Part shown: positions 45,356 through 54,077 of the stretch, piece by piece
How positions within the stretch are numbered: position 1 is the first letter of the stretch
Layout: each line of letters begins with the position of its first letter
Assembly: GCA_044341025.1 (NCBI GenBank)
Contig: JBIISM010000014.1
Location: 1-57,486, forward strand
Direction of reading: 5' to 3'
DNA: 57,486 bases
Origin: JABMMZ01 sp044341025
Lineage (GTDB): Bacteria > Bacteroidota > Bacteroidia > NS11-12g > UBA955
Notes under the pieces: model-generated
Database searches by the model: none
What the model saw: only the letters and a program-made list of their open reading frames with translations
What the model was told of the DNA's origin: nothing
Position numbers and translations under genes: made by a program

Positions 45356-47227
45356 ATGTGTGGCATAGCTGGAATATATAATCTGGATGGATCTGCAATT
45401 GAGATTAACAATCTTAAACGCTTTACCGATGCAATGCTGCATCGAGGACCAGATGCTTCGGGATATGAGTTATTTCAAGATAATTCTTTAGGATTAGGGC
45501 AGCGCAGACTTTCTATACTTGACCTAAGTGATTCGGGTAAACAACCCATGAGCTATGCCAATGGACGGTATTGGATAACCTACAACGGTGAAGTTTTTAA
45601 TTTTGAACAAATCAAGTCTGAGCTTATTCAAAAAGGTTACACATTCGCATCAGAAACAGATACCGAAGTGATACTAGCATCTTATATTCATTGGGGAAAA
45701 GATTGCTTGAATAAATTTAATGGCATGTGGGCGTTTGCAATTTGGGATGAAGTTGAACAGGAATTGTTTTTAGCCAGAGACCGTTTTGGAATAAAACCTT
45801 TATACTACTGCCACAAACATGGAGAAAGTTTCACATTCGCCTCTGAAACGCGCGCATTTAAATTTTTAGATGGATACTCAAGAACCATAAATCAAGAGAG
45901 GCTTGAATTAAATGCAAAAGACCCATACGCTCTTGAAGGACTGGGATACACCATTTATGAAGATTTATATCAACTCTTGCCTGGTCATTTTTTATCCATT
46001 AGAAAAGATAGTGGTATTAAACAAAAAAGATGGTGGCATATAAATGAACATAAACAAGATGTACCAAAAACATTAGAAGAACAAGCTGAAGCTTATTATC
46101 AATTGTTCAGAGATGCTTGTCGTATTCGACTCATAAGTGATGTACCTATTGGAACTGCGCTCAGTGGAGGTTTGGATTCTACAGCGGTATATTCAACAGT
46201 ATATTCAATTCTACAGAATGAAAAGCTCGGTCGTGTTAATCCTGATGCCCAAAGAGCATTTACTGCTATTTTTCCTGGTTTGGCTCAAGATGAACAAATT
46301 TATGCCCAAAAAGCAGTTGATTTTACAGGAGGACCGATAACATTTATTGAAAGTAATTTGTCTGATTTACCGAAGCAGGTTGAAATGGAAACCGAGTTGT
46401 CAGACTTTATAAACGTGTCACCGATTAGTTCTATTTCAGATGTATACAATGGCATGCGCAAAAATGGAGTTGTGGTCTCTATGGATGGACATGGTGTAGA
46501 TGAAATGCTGTATGGTTATAGAGATATGGTTTATTCTCTATACAACAACTCACTTTGGCATGGAAGTGTAAAAGAAAATAAATCGTTTCAATCTGTTTTG
46601 GAGAATTTATACCACCCAAATCAATGGCAAACCGAAGGCTTAAAATTTGATAAAAAATTAGCAGACAAAATAGACAGAGAGTCAAGTGTGTTTTTCAAAT
46701 TAAAACGGTATGTTAAAGGGAAGCAAATGAGCAATGAATTTTTGCCAATAGAATTACCAAGCCTAAGTGATAAACCATATAATTTTAAAGATACTGAACT
46801 TGCAGATAGAATGGTTTACAACGAAACCTTTCAGCATACTTTACCTGCACTTTTGCGCAATTTCGACCGGGCAGGCATGATAAATAGCATTGAAATACGC
46901 ATGCCTTTTATGGATTGGCGTTTGGTTTCTTATGTGTTTTCTCTTCCAATTGAAAGTAAAATTGGTGCTGGATATACCAAAAGGATTCTTAGGGAGTCTA
47001 TGAAAAACAAAATGGACGAAACACTAAGAACACGAACCCATAAGGTCGGTATAGGAAGCCCAATTGAATATTGGATGAATGGAAGTCTTAAAGATTGGGC
47101 ATTCGATTGTGTAAAAGATCAGTCTTTAAAATTGCGAGCTGAAAATTCTATTTTACAATCAGGTAAAATTGAGGCAAACCTAGTTCGTCAAATTTGGCAA
47201 AATATTAATATTGGGCTGATTCAATAA
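45356..47227 (+). CDS. asnB: AsnB-like glutamine-dependent amidotransferase
   Basis: A 623-residue class II glutamine amidotransferase with an asparagine synthetase core. Cys2 of MCGIAGIYNL is the glutaminase nucleophile; the N-terminal domain has MLHRGPDASGYE, LGLGQRRLSILDLS and YNGEVFNF, and the synthetase domain has the ATP-binding SGGLDSTAVYS and MDGHGVDEMLYGY. Although annotated as asparagine synthetase by homology, AsnB-like enzymes in glycan loci often amidate sugar carboxylates, for example hexuronic acids. I infer that role from context. It begins one base after the preceding stop. Confidence 0.88.
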   Translation: MCGIAGIYNLDGSAIEINNLKRFTDAMLHRGPDASGYELFQDNSLGLGQRRLSILDLSDSGKQPMSYANGRYWITYNGEVFNFEQIKSELIQKGYTFASETDTEVILASYIHWGKDCLNKFNGMWAFAIWDEVEQELFLARDRFGIKPLYYCHKHGESFTFASETRAFKFLDGYSRTINQERLELNAKDPYALEGLGYTIYEDLYQLLPGHFLSIRKDSGIKQKRWWHINEHKQDVPKTLEEQAEAYYQLFRDACRIRLISDVPIGTALSGGLDSTAVYSTVYSILQNEKLGRVNPDAQRAFTAIFPGLAQDEQIYAQKAVDFTGGPITFIESNLSDLPKQVEMETELSDFINVSPISSISDVYNGMRKNGVVVSMDGHGVDEMLYGYRDMVYSLYNNSLWHGSVKENKSFQSVLENLYHPNQWQTEGLKFDKKLADKIDRESSVFFKLKRYVKGKQMSNEFLPIELPSLSDKPYNFKDTELADRMVYNETFQHTLPALLRNFDRAGMINSIEIRMPFMDWRLVSYVFSLPIESKIGAGYTKRILRESMKNKMDETLRTRTHKVGIGSPIEYWMNGSLKDWAFDCVKDQSLKLRAENSILQSGKIEANLVRQIWQNINIGLIQ

Positions 47228-48441
47228 TGAGGATTTTATATGTATATACTTTTGCTTCGCAAATTGCTGGTTCTGTTCAAAAGAAAGTATGTGCGCAAAT
47301 TGAAGCTTTAAATGATAATGGTGTAATTTGTAAAGGTTTGTTTTTAAGTACTGATATTATTGAACATCCTGAAGATTATCCTAATGTTGATTTTGTATTG
47401 GTTCCTAAAATAAAGGCTAAATATTTTAGATCCACAAAACAGAGATCCGCCTATTTCCTGGCACTATTAAATCAAAATGTAATAGAAATAAACGATTTTG
47501 ATTTTATTTATTTTCGCTACCCTGGCGCTCATCCACTTCTCAAAAAATGGATTCATAACATTAAACCAAAAGTATTTTTTGAGCATGTAACAGCTGAGAC
47601 AAAAGAGATAAAATCGTATCAAATTGAAAATCCAATTAGATTTAATGTATCCTCAGTATTGGGCTCAATTGAATTTTATTATTTGCCTCTATTGAGAGAA
47701 ATACTTTATGGATCATCTATTAGGATGGCTGCTGAATTTGGAATATGCAATTCAGAAGATATAGCGCAATATGAAAACCATGCAGCTGGTTCAAATTATA
47801 AAACACTGGTGCTTGGTGATGCTGTTCAAACAAAAATTTTCCATGTAAAGGAGAAACTTAATTTAGAACAAGAGTTCAGGATTATCTTTTTAAAAGGCGC
47901 AGTCACAAATGCCGATTTTAATGGGTTGGATAGAGTTTTTAAGGGCATCAAAATATATAAGGGCTTATTCAATATAAAGTTTTATCTATTTGGCAAAAAT
48001 CTTGTTGCTGAAAAAAAAATAATTCAAGAACTCGGCATCGAAGATCAAGTAATATGCTCGGGTTTTATACAAAAAGCACAAATAGATACTGTTGTCAGTA
48101 ATATTCATCTTGGAATCGGTGCTTTAGCGGTCCATAGGAAAGGCTTAAAGAGCACAAGCACAATCAAAACAAGGGAATATTTTGCTCGAGGGCTTCCGTT
48201 TGTATATGGTCACAATGACCCAGATTTTTCTGATTCTAAAGAAGCGATGAAATATTGTAAGCAAATTACCGGAGATGATGATGCTATTGACTTAGAAGAT
48301 ATAATTAATTGGTACCAAAGCTTAGAAGAACCTTTTAAAATCCCAGATCATATGCATGATTTTGCTTTAAGATTTTTAGATTATAGGGTTAAAATGAAAA
48401 AGCTACTGTTATATGTAAATAATTTGAAACATGTTAAATAG
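47227..48441 (+). CDS. Glycosyltransferase, GT4/GT-B-like
   Basis: A 404-residue protein with GT-B features: an N-terminal MRILYVYTFASQIAGSVQKKV strand-loop-helix with a glycine-poor donor loop, a central FRYPGAHPLLKKWI, then a C-terminal Rossmann half with FLKGAVTNADFNGLDRVF, KFYLFGKN and IHLGIGALAVHRKGLKSTST, where a conserved Lys/Arg-rich site would contact the nucleotide. It is a divergent member and the specificity is unknown. The first base of its ATG is the last base of the asnB stop. It overlaps the decayed gene that follows by 11 bases. Confidence 0.78.
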   Translation: MRILYVYTFASQIAGSVQKKVCAQIEALNDNGVICKGLFLSTDIIEHPEDYPNVDFVLVPKIKAKYFRSTKQRSAYFLALLNQNVIEINDFDFIYFRYPGAHPLLKKWIHNIKPKVFFEHVTAETKEIKSYQIENPIRFNVSSVLGSIEFYYLPLLREILYGSSIRMAAEFGICNSEDIAQYENHAAGSNYKTLVLGDAVQTKIFHVKEKLNLEQEFRIIFLKGAVTNADFNGLDRVFKGIKIYKGLFNIKFYLFGKNLVAEKKIIQELGIEDQVICSGFIQKAQIDTVVSNIHLGIGALAVHRKGLKSTSTIKTREYFARGLPFVYGHNDPDFSDSKEAMKYCKQITGDDDAIDLEDIINWYQSLEEPFKIPDHMHDFALRFLDYRVKMKKLLLYVNNLKHVK

Positions 48442-49194
48442 AATTAAACACCACTTTATTGTTAAGAACTATTTATATGAATGTATTTCTATTTTAATTT
48501 TCTCGCATATTTTATTTTTTTCAGATTCAGTAAAATACTTAATATATGACAATATAGATTCTAACCTAGTTTGGTATAAAAATCTATCGGAAGACGGTAT
48601 GATGTTTTCAACTTCAAATGCCAATATAGAGAACCTAATGCTTTGAATTCGCAGAGACTGTTAGCCTTCCGAGTGGGCAATTGATAGAATGATATATCTG
48701 TTTTTTTCTACTCAATGGGTGTTTCTTTAAATTACATTATTGTGTATGTTGTTTCCTTTATAGGCATGTGTGTTTTAATTAAAAATAGTAGTAATACAGT
48801 CTATAATTTAGTTGCCTTGCTTCCGTTTTGGCGTTCAGGATATTTAAATGTGGCCGGTTTACTCCTATTAGCGAATACCTTAAAACAAATTTTTAAAAAT
48901 AAACCTATTATTTTGTCTCGACTTATTTAAGCTGTTCTTCCTTTTATATAGAAACCTTTGTGCTTCGAAATTTATGTTCTTTATCAATGGTCTTTTTATT
49001 CTATTTTATTTGGTGTGTTAAAACAAGAATGGAAAATAAACGTCAAAACAATTACGCAATTATACTTTTGTTTTTTGTTAGATATTTTGTTGAACACGGA
49101 ATAATAAATTTAGACCTAAATAGTTTTGAATCCAATAGATGCTATGCGAATCAAAGACGCTTTTACTGTAATCGAAATAATTAAAAAATTTTAT
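48431..49194 (+). pseudogene. Decayed DUF6044-like membrane protein gene
   Basis: Three short frames are pieces of one gene. The first (from ATG 48431) holds YDNIDSNLVWYKNLSEDG; it ends at TGA 48644-48646, reads on as IRRDC, hits TAG 48662-48664, and continues PSEWAIDRMIYLFFSTQW. A frameshift near 48716 leads to GVSLNYIIVYVVSFIGMCVL and LPFWRSGYLNVAG, and another near 48930 to a third frame with SMVFLFYFIWCVK and LLFFVRYFVEHGI. The order and wording match the DUF6044 membrane family (DNLDSNxVWYK, LPSEF, LLPFWxSGxLSVAG). Intact members are roughly twice as long, so the gene is also truncated. At least two stops and two frameshifts make it non-functional. Confidence 0.75.
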
Positions 49195-49195
49195 A

Positions 49196-50125
49196 ATGGC
49201 TAAATTATCAATCATCATTCCTTGTTATTACAATGAGTTGAATATAGATTCAACCGCAAAAGAACTAATTGCGAATGAATCAAGTTTTCCTGCCGGAACA
49301 ATTTTTGAATACATCTTGGTAGATGATGGCTCAAAAGACAATACCTTTTCGGAATTGTTGAAGTTTAAAAATTCATATTCTGATAAAGTTAAAATCGTTA
49401 AGTTGTCAGGGAATTTTGGAAGTTACAATGCAATTTTAGCAGGAATGAAGTATGCCACCGGAGATGCCAATGTTATAGTCTCGGCAGATCTTCAAGACCC
49501 AATCGAATTAATGCCTAAATTTTTTGAGCATTGGCAAAAAGGCATAAAACTGGTTTTAGGAAATAGACAAGACAGAGATGATCCTTTCTTCTCCAAGATA
49601 TTTGCACAGACATTTCAGTTTTTAATTAAGAAGTATGCTCTACCTACACTTCCTAAAGGCGGTTTTGATTATGTGCTATTTGATAAGCAATTGAAAGATC
49701 AAGTATTGGAAATGGATGAAAGCAATTCCAACAGTCTTTATTTGTTAACTTGGCTTAAATACGAATACGTCAGTATACCATATTCTAGAAAAAAAAGGCA
49801 AGCGGGAAAAAGCAGATGGACCATGTCCAAAAAAATTAAATTGTTTGTCGACTCGTTTGTGGCATTCTCATTTCTTCCGATTAGAATAATTTCAGTTTCT
49901 GGTTTGTTGCTTGGTTTAATTTCTATAGTTTACGCTTTATACATCATGTACAATAAACTAATGGGAAACATTAGTGTTGAAGGTTGGACAACCATGATGA
50001 TAGTATTCTTGTTTGTATCTTCTTTTCAAATGATTTCATTGGGAATTATTGGTGAATATGTATGGAGAACACTTGATGCGAGTAGAAAGAGGCCTAATTA
50101 TGTTGTAGACGTTGTAATAGAATAG
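49196..50125 (+). CDS. Membrane-anchored family 2 glycosyltransferase (GtrB/ArnC type)
   Basis: A 309-residue GT2 enzyme with a DPM1-like catalytic domain (KLSIIIPCYYNELNID, LVDDGSKDNTF, SADLQDPIELM) and two C-terminal membrane helices (about 230-300; ISVSGLLLGLISIVYALYI and MMIVFLFVSSFQMISLGIIG). It ends with YVWRTLDASRKRPNYVV, the conserved tail of GtrB/ArnC-type polyprenyl-phosphate glycosyltransferases. These load a sugar onto undecaprenyl phosphate for later periplasmic transfer, as in O-antigen glucosylation. It sits between two decayed genes, but its own frame is intact. Confidence 0.9.
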   Translation: MAKLSIIIPCYYNELNIDSTAKELIANESSFPAGTIFEYILVDDGSKDNTFSELLKFKNSYSDKVKIVKLSGNFGSYNAILAGMKYATGDANVIVSADLQDPIELMPKFFEHWQKGIKLVLGNRQDRDDPFFSKIFAQTFQFLIKKYALPTLPKGGFDYVLFDKQLKDQVLEMDESNSNSLYLLTWLKYEYVSIPYSRKKRQAGKSRWTMSKKIKLFVDSFVAFSFLPIRIISVSGLLLGLISIVYALYIMYNKLMGNISVEGWTTMMIVFLFVSSFQMISLGIIGEYVWRTLDASRKRPNYVVDVVIE

Positions 50126-50210
50126 CGATATGTTAAAAATGGCCTAGGGAATAACAATCGCAACTGCAAAATACTCCTTTAGAGTATAGTGTTAAACTAG
50201 ATTTAAGACC

Positions 50211-50696
50211 TGACCTGATGCCAACAAAATAATCTCACCCCATGATGCTTTTAATGAGTGAGTATATTGTGAAGAATATTTATATAACCACGAGTATCGG
50301 GTGGTGACTTTAAATACAAAATCCGAAGGAATAGAAGAAAAAATTCTAGAGAATATGTCAAAATATTCAGGTTCTATAGTTGGAACCGATGGTTCGCTTC
50401 TAATTGTATTTAAACAATTTGTTGAGGTTGATTTGTACCATCCATTTGCAACAAAAAGACCAAAGGAAGTTGAAATTGCATTTAAGTGGTATGTTGATGC
50501 TACACAAAAGATTTGGGATGATTCAAATAAAATAGTAGTTTTTTATAAGCGCTTACCGCCTAGAATATTAAAAGAAAATCCTAATTTTTATGTTGGTAGG
50601 CATGAAGAATTAAATGCTTTATTTATTGATAAAACAACTAAAGAGTTTGAATTAGATACTACAATTGGAGAAATACATATTTATAAACACCGTTGA
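50211..50696 (+). pseudogene. 3' remnant of a decayed gene of unknown function
   Basis: An intact frame of 131 codons begins at GTG 50301, but the same frame is coherent further upstream: NKIISPHDAFNE, then a TGA (50259-50261) where Trp is likely (TGG to TGA), then VYCEEYLYNHEYRV running into the ORF. A further TGA is at 50211-50213. The C-terminal part (SIVGTDGSLLIVFKQFVEVDLYHPF, YVDATQKIWDDSNKIVVFYK) is not a family I recognise. It could still be translated from the GTG as a truncated protein. It overlaps the next gene by four bases, so only the 5' end was lost. Confidence 0.6.
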
Positions 50697-51913
50697 GAAA
50701 TACCTGTTATTATTTTGTAGATGATATAGAAACATCTTTTGTAATCAATGATATCAAGAGGTTTTCAAATCAATATGAGAATATTGTTTTATTTTCGGCT
50801 GAAATTATTGATGATAAGGGGGTTTTGCCAACAAATGTTACTGTTATTGACAATTTTATAGACTGGGCTAAATTTAACAAACTAAAGATTGTTATTAATC
50901 AATTTTGGACTTTAATTTATTTGTATCTTAGTGAAATTATAGCACTCAAAAAATTTCTTCCATTGAAAGAATCAACAGCTCTTTTATGTTCTAATATTTA
51001 TAAAGCACAAGAAGTTAAAAGACATTTAAGTGAAAGAGAAATACACGTCGAATCTGATAGTTTGTTTTATTCGTTTTGGTTTTATGATTGTATATATCTC
51101 GCTTATTTGAAAAGAATTAATTTTGCTCCTAAAATTATATGCAGAGCCCATGGTGGAGATCTTTTCGAAGAGAGGAGTTCTTTAAAAGGCAAAGTGCTTT
51201 GTAGAAATTTTCAATTAAAATACTTTGAAAATGTCTTTTCTGTTTCAAGAATTGGCGCTGAGTATCTCAGAAAAAAATACCAAAATTTTCACTCAAAAAT
51301 ACAAGTATCATATTTAGGTTCAGATGAGCCAAAACAATTAAACGAAATAAATAAAGATCTATTTACTTTGGTAAGCTGTGCAAATATTCGTGATATAAAA
51401 AGGGTGTATATAATTGCAGAAGCATTAATTTACATTGATTTTCCAATGGTTTGGTATCATTTGGGAGATCAAAATTTAGATGCACATAATGATCCTACCA
51501 TAGAAGTATACAAACAGAATATGTTAGAGTTGAAAAATAATTCAAACGTACAAACGATACAATTGGGTCAACTAGCTAATGAAGAAATTTTTGAATTTTA
51601 TAGAAATACGCCATGTAATTTATTCATCAGTTTATCTGAAACTGAGGGAATTCCAGTTAGCATGATGGAAGCAATTAGCTTTGGGATACCAATTTTATCA
51701 ACAGATGTAGGAGGGTGTAATGAAATTGTAAATCATACTACTGGTATTTTGTCACCTGAAAATATTTCTGGAAAATTAGTTGCTAAAACAATTAGCGACT
51801 TTAGATATTCTACTTTAAACACAGATTTAAATCGAATTAAAATTAAAAATTTCTGGCAAGAATTCTTTAATCAAAATACAAATTATTCTAAGTTTTTTGA
51901 ACAAATAAAATGA
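50693..51913 (+). CDS. Family 4 glycosyltransferase
   Basis: A 406-residue GT-B enzyme starting at a TTG. The C-terminal GT4 domain carries FTLVSCANIRDIKRVYIIAE, VSYLGSDEP and the donor-binding LFISLSETEGIPVSMMEAIS followed by FGIPILSTDVGGCNEIV (the EX7E motif). The N-terminal acceptor domain contains ICRAHGGDLFEERSS. It is markedly AT-rich. It lies immediately before the nonulosonic acid genes, with a four-base overlap, so it may transfer that sugar, although sialyltransferases usually belong to other families. Confidence 0.85.
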   Translation: MRNTCYYFVDDIETSFVINDIKRFSNQYENIVLFSAEIIDDKGVLPTNVTVIDNFIDWAKFNKLKIVINQFWTLIYLYLSEIIALKKFLPLKESTALLCSNIYKAQEVKRHLSEREIHVESDSLFYSFWFYDCIYLAYLKRINFAPKIICRAHGGDLFEERSSLKGKVLCRNFQLKYFENVFSVSRIGAEYLRKKYQNFHSKIQVSYLGSDEPKQLNEINKDLFTLVSCANIRDIKRVYIIAEALIYIDFPMVWYHLGDQNLDAHNDPTIEVYKQNMLELKNNSNVQTIQLGQLANEEIFEFYRNTPCNLFISLSETEGIPVSMMEAISFGIPILSTDVGGCNEIVNHTTGILSPENISGKLVAKTISDFRYSTLNTDLNRIKIKNFWQEFFNQNTNYSKFFEQIK

Positions 51914-52920
51914 ACAACAAAGTTGAAATAATCGCTGAAATAGCGCAAGCCCATGATGGCAGTTTAGGCATTGCACACTCATATATCGATGCTCTTCAAG
52001 GCTCGGGTGTTGATACCATAAAGTTTCAAATGCATATTGCTGAATATGAAAGCAGTGCTCATGAACAATTTAGAGTTAACTTTAGCTATGAGGACAAAAC
52101 ACGTTTTGATTATTGGGATCGAATGGGTTTCACTTTTGAACAATGGCAAGGATTAAAGCAACATTGTGAGGATAAAGGATTTAATTTTTTGGCTTCACCG
52201 TTTTCGTTAAAAGCTGTAGAATGGATGGAGCAACTCGGTGTTGAAAGGTATAAGATAGCTAGCGGTGAAACAGCAAATTTTTTAATGCTGGACCGTATTT
52301 GTAAAACAGGCCAGTCTATACTATTATCTAGTGGAATGAGCAGTTATTCTGAAATTCAAGAAACCGCTGATTTTATTCAATCTCACAAGGGTAAATTTGA
52401 AGGCTTGTTTCAATGCACAAGTGCTTATCCAACACCACCAGAAAACTATGGTTTAAACGTTTTAAAAGAATTAAAAAACAAAATTAATGTTAAGGTAGGT
52501 TTGAGTGATCACTCGGGAGAAATTTATGCACCATTGGCGGCGGTTGCCCTAGGAGCTGAAATGCTTGAAATGCACGTTGTATTTGATAAGAAAATGTTTG
52601 GACCAGATGCTGCTTCATCATTAACAATTAGTGACTTTATACAATTGTGCCAAGGCGTTAGAAAAATTGAAACTTGTTTAAATAACCCAATTGATAAAGA
52701 TAATATTGATGCATTTAAAGATATGAAAATCATGTTTGGTAAGTCGATAACATTATCAAAGGATTTAGAAAAAGGACATGTAATACAATTGGAAGATTTA
52801 GAAACTACAAAGCCTGGCGATAAAGGTATTTCTGCTAAAGTATACCAATCTATTATTGGGAAAGTGCTTAATAAGAATTTATCAAAGCATACATTTATAC
52901 AAAACAATGATTTAGAATGA
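51910..52920 (+). CDS. neuB: Nonulosonic acid synthase (NeuB/LegI family)
   Basis: A 336-residue enzyme condensing phosphoenolpyruvate with an N-acetylmannosamine-type sugar to form sialic, legionaminic or related acids. The TIM barrel starts VEIIAEIAQAHDGSLGIAHS and includes DTIKFQMH, FLASPFSLKAVEWMEQL, YKIASGE, LLSSGMSSYSEI, GLFQCTSAYPTPP and VGLSDHSG with catalytic His/Asp. A C-terminal SAF domain covers about 280-336 (SITLSKDLEKGHVIQLEDLETTKPG, IIGKVLNK). The opening AEIAQAHDG differs from the usual AEIGxNHNG, marking a divergent clade. ATG overlaps the upstream stop by four bases. Confidence 0.9.
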   Translation: MNNKVEIIAEIAQAHDGSLGIAHSYIDALQGSGVDTIKFQMHIAEYESSAHEQFRVNFSYEDKTRFDYWDRMGFTFEQWQGLKQHCEDKGFNFLASPFSLKAVEWMEQLGVERYKIASGETANFLMLDRICKTGQSILLSSGMSSYSEIQETADFIQSHKGKFEGLFQCTSAYPTPPENYGLNVLKELKNKINVKVGLSDHSGEIYAPLAAVALGAEMLEMHVVFDKKMFGPDAASSLTISDFIQLCQGVRKIETCLNNPIDKDNIDAFKDMKIMFGKSITLSKDLEKGHVIQLEDLETTKPGDKGISAKVYQSIIGKVLNKNLSKHTFIQNNDLE

Positions 52921-54074
52921 AAAAAAGGAAAATCTGTGTCATCATAACCGCTCGACCAAGTTACAGCAGGGTTCGAACTGCTTTATTGGCTATTAATGAG
53001 CATCCAGAATTGGAATTACAATTGGTGGTTGCTGCCTCAGCTTTGTTAGACCGCTATGGTTCAACAATTAATTATATTGAGGCCGATGGTTTTAAAATTG
53101 CCGGAAAGGTATTCATGATTATTGAGGGATCTACCCTCACAAGTTCTGCCAAGACAACGGGCATAGGAATTATGGATTTGGCAACAACTTTCGATAATCT
53201 AAAGCCTGATATGGTTTGTACAATTGGCGATAGATATGAAACAATGGCCACTGCAATCGCAGCCAGCTATATGAATATTCCTTTGGTGCACATTCAAGGG
53301 GGTGAAGTAACTGGTAATATTGATGAGAAAGTTAGACATGCCATTACAAAATTATCGGACTTGCATTTAGTCTCTAATGATGATGCAAAGCAGAGGCTAA
53401 TTAAAATGGGGGAGTATGAGGATAAAATTCACATTACTGGTTGTCCAAGTATAGATATTGCCAAACAGGTTTTAGACCATTCAGAATTGGATTTTGATCC
53501 TTGCCAAAAATATGGTGGAGTGGGAAAATATATTGATCCAAGTAAGGATTATCTTGTTGTGATGCAGCATCCGGTTACAACAGAATTTGAAATGGCAAAA
53601 TCACAAGCAGAGAGTTTAATTAAAGTAGTACATGAATTAAATATGCCTGTATTTTGGTTTTGGCCGAATCCAGATGCGGGTAGTGACGGCACGAGCAATG
53701 CATTGAGAACACATAGAGAAGAGAATCCTGACAACCAAATTCGTTTCTTTAAAAATTTAGAAGGCGCCGATTTTTTAAAATTGTTGTACCATTCAAAATG
53801 TTTAATCGGCAACAGCAGTGTTGGTATACGTGAATGCTCATATTTGGGTATACCAGTTGTAAACATAGGCAGCAGACAAAATAGGCGCTTGAGGGGCAAG
53901 AATGTAATAGATACAGATTACGATCAAGAAAATTTAAGAGAAACAATTCTCAAACAAGTTAAGCATGGGCATTACCCAGTGGAAAATTTATATGGAGATG
54001 GTTATGCAGGAATTGCAATTGCTAATATGTTAGTTAATGCTGGAATAGAAATCAAAAAAGTAATTAGTTATTAA
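52917..54074 (+). CDS. neuC: Hydrolysing UDP-N-acetylhexosamine 2-epimerase (NeuC/LegG-like)
   Basis: A 385-residue GT-B-like enzyme that turns a UDP-GlcNAc-type sugar into the free ManNAc-type sugar used by NeuB. ICVIITARPSYSRV, TIGDRYETMATAIAAS, VHIQGGEVTGNIDEKVRHAI and the C-terminal NSSVGIRECSYLGIPVVNIG with RQNRR are diagnostic of the hydrolysing NeuC/LegG branch rather than WecB. Substrate (UDP-GlcNAc or UDP-diNAcBac type) cannot be told by eye. Gene start overlaps neuB's stop by four bases. Confidence 0.92.
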   Translation: MKKRKICVIITARPSYSRVRTALLAINEHPELELQLVVAASALLDRYGSTINYIEADGFKIAGKVFMIIEGSTLTSSAKTTGIGIMDLATTFDNLKPDMVCTIGDRYETMATAIAASYMNIPLVHIQGGEVTGNIDEKVRHAITKLSDLHLVSNDDAKQRLIKMGEYEDKIHITGCPSIDIAKQVLDHSELDFDPCQKYGGVGKYIDPSKDYLVVMQHPVTTEFEMAKSQAESLIKVVHELNMPVFWFWPNPDAGSDGTSNALRTHREENPDNQIRFFKNLEGADFLKLLYHSKCLIGNSSVGIRECSYLGIPVVNIGSRQNRRLRGKNVIDTDYDQENLRETILKQVKHGHYPVENLYGDGYAGIAIANMLVNAGIEIKKVISY

Positions 54075-54077
54075 AAT

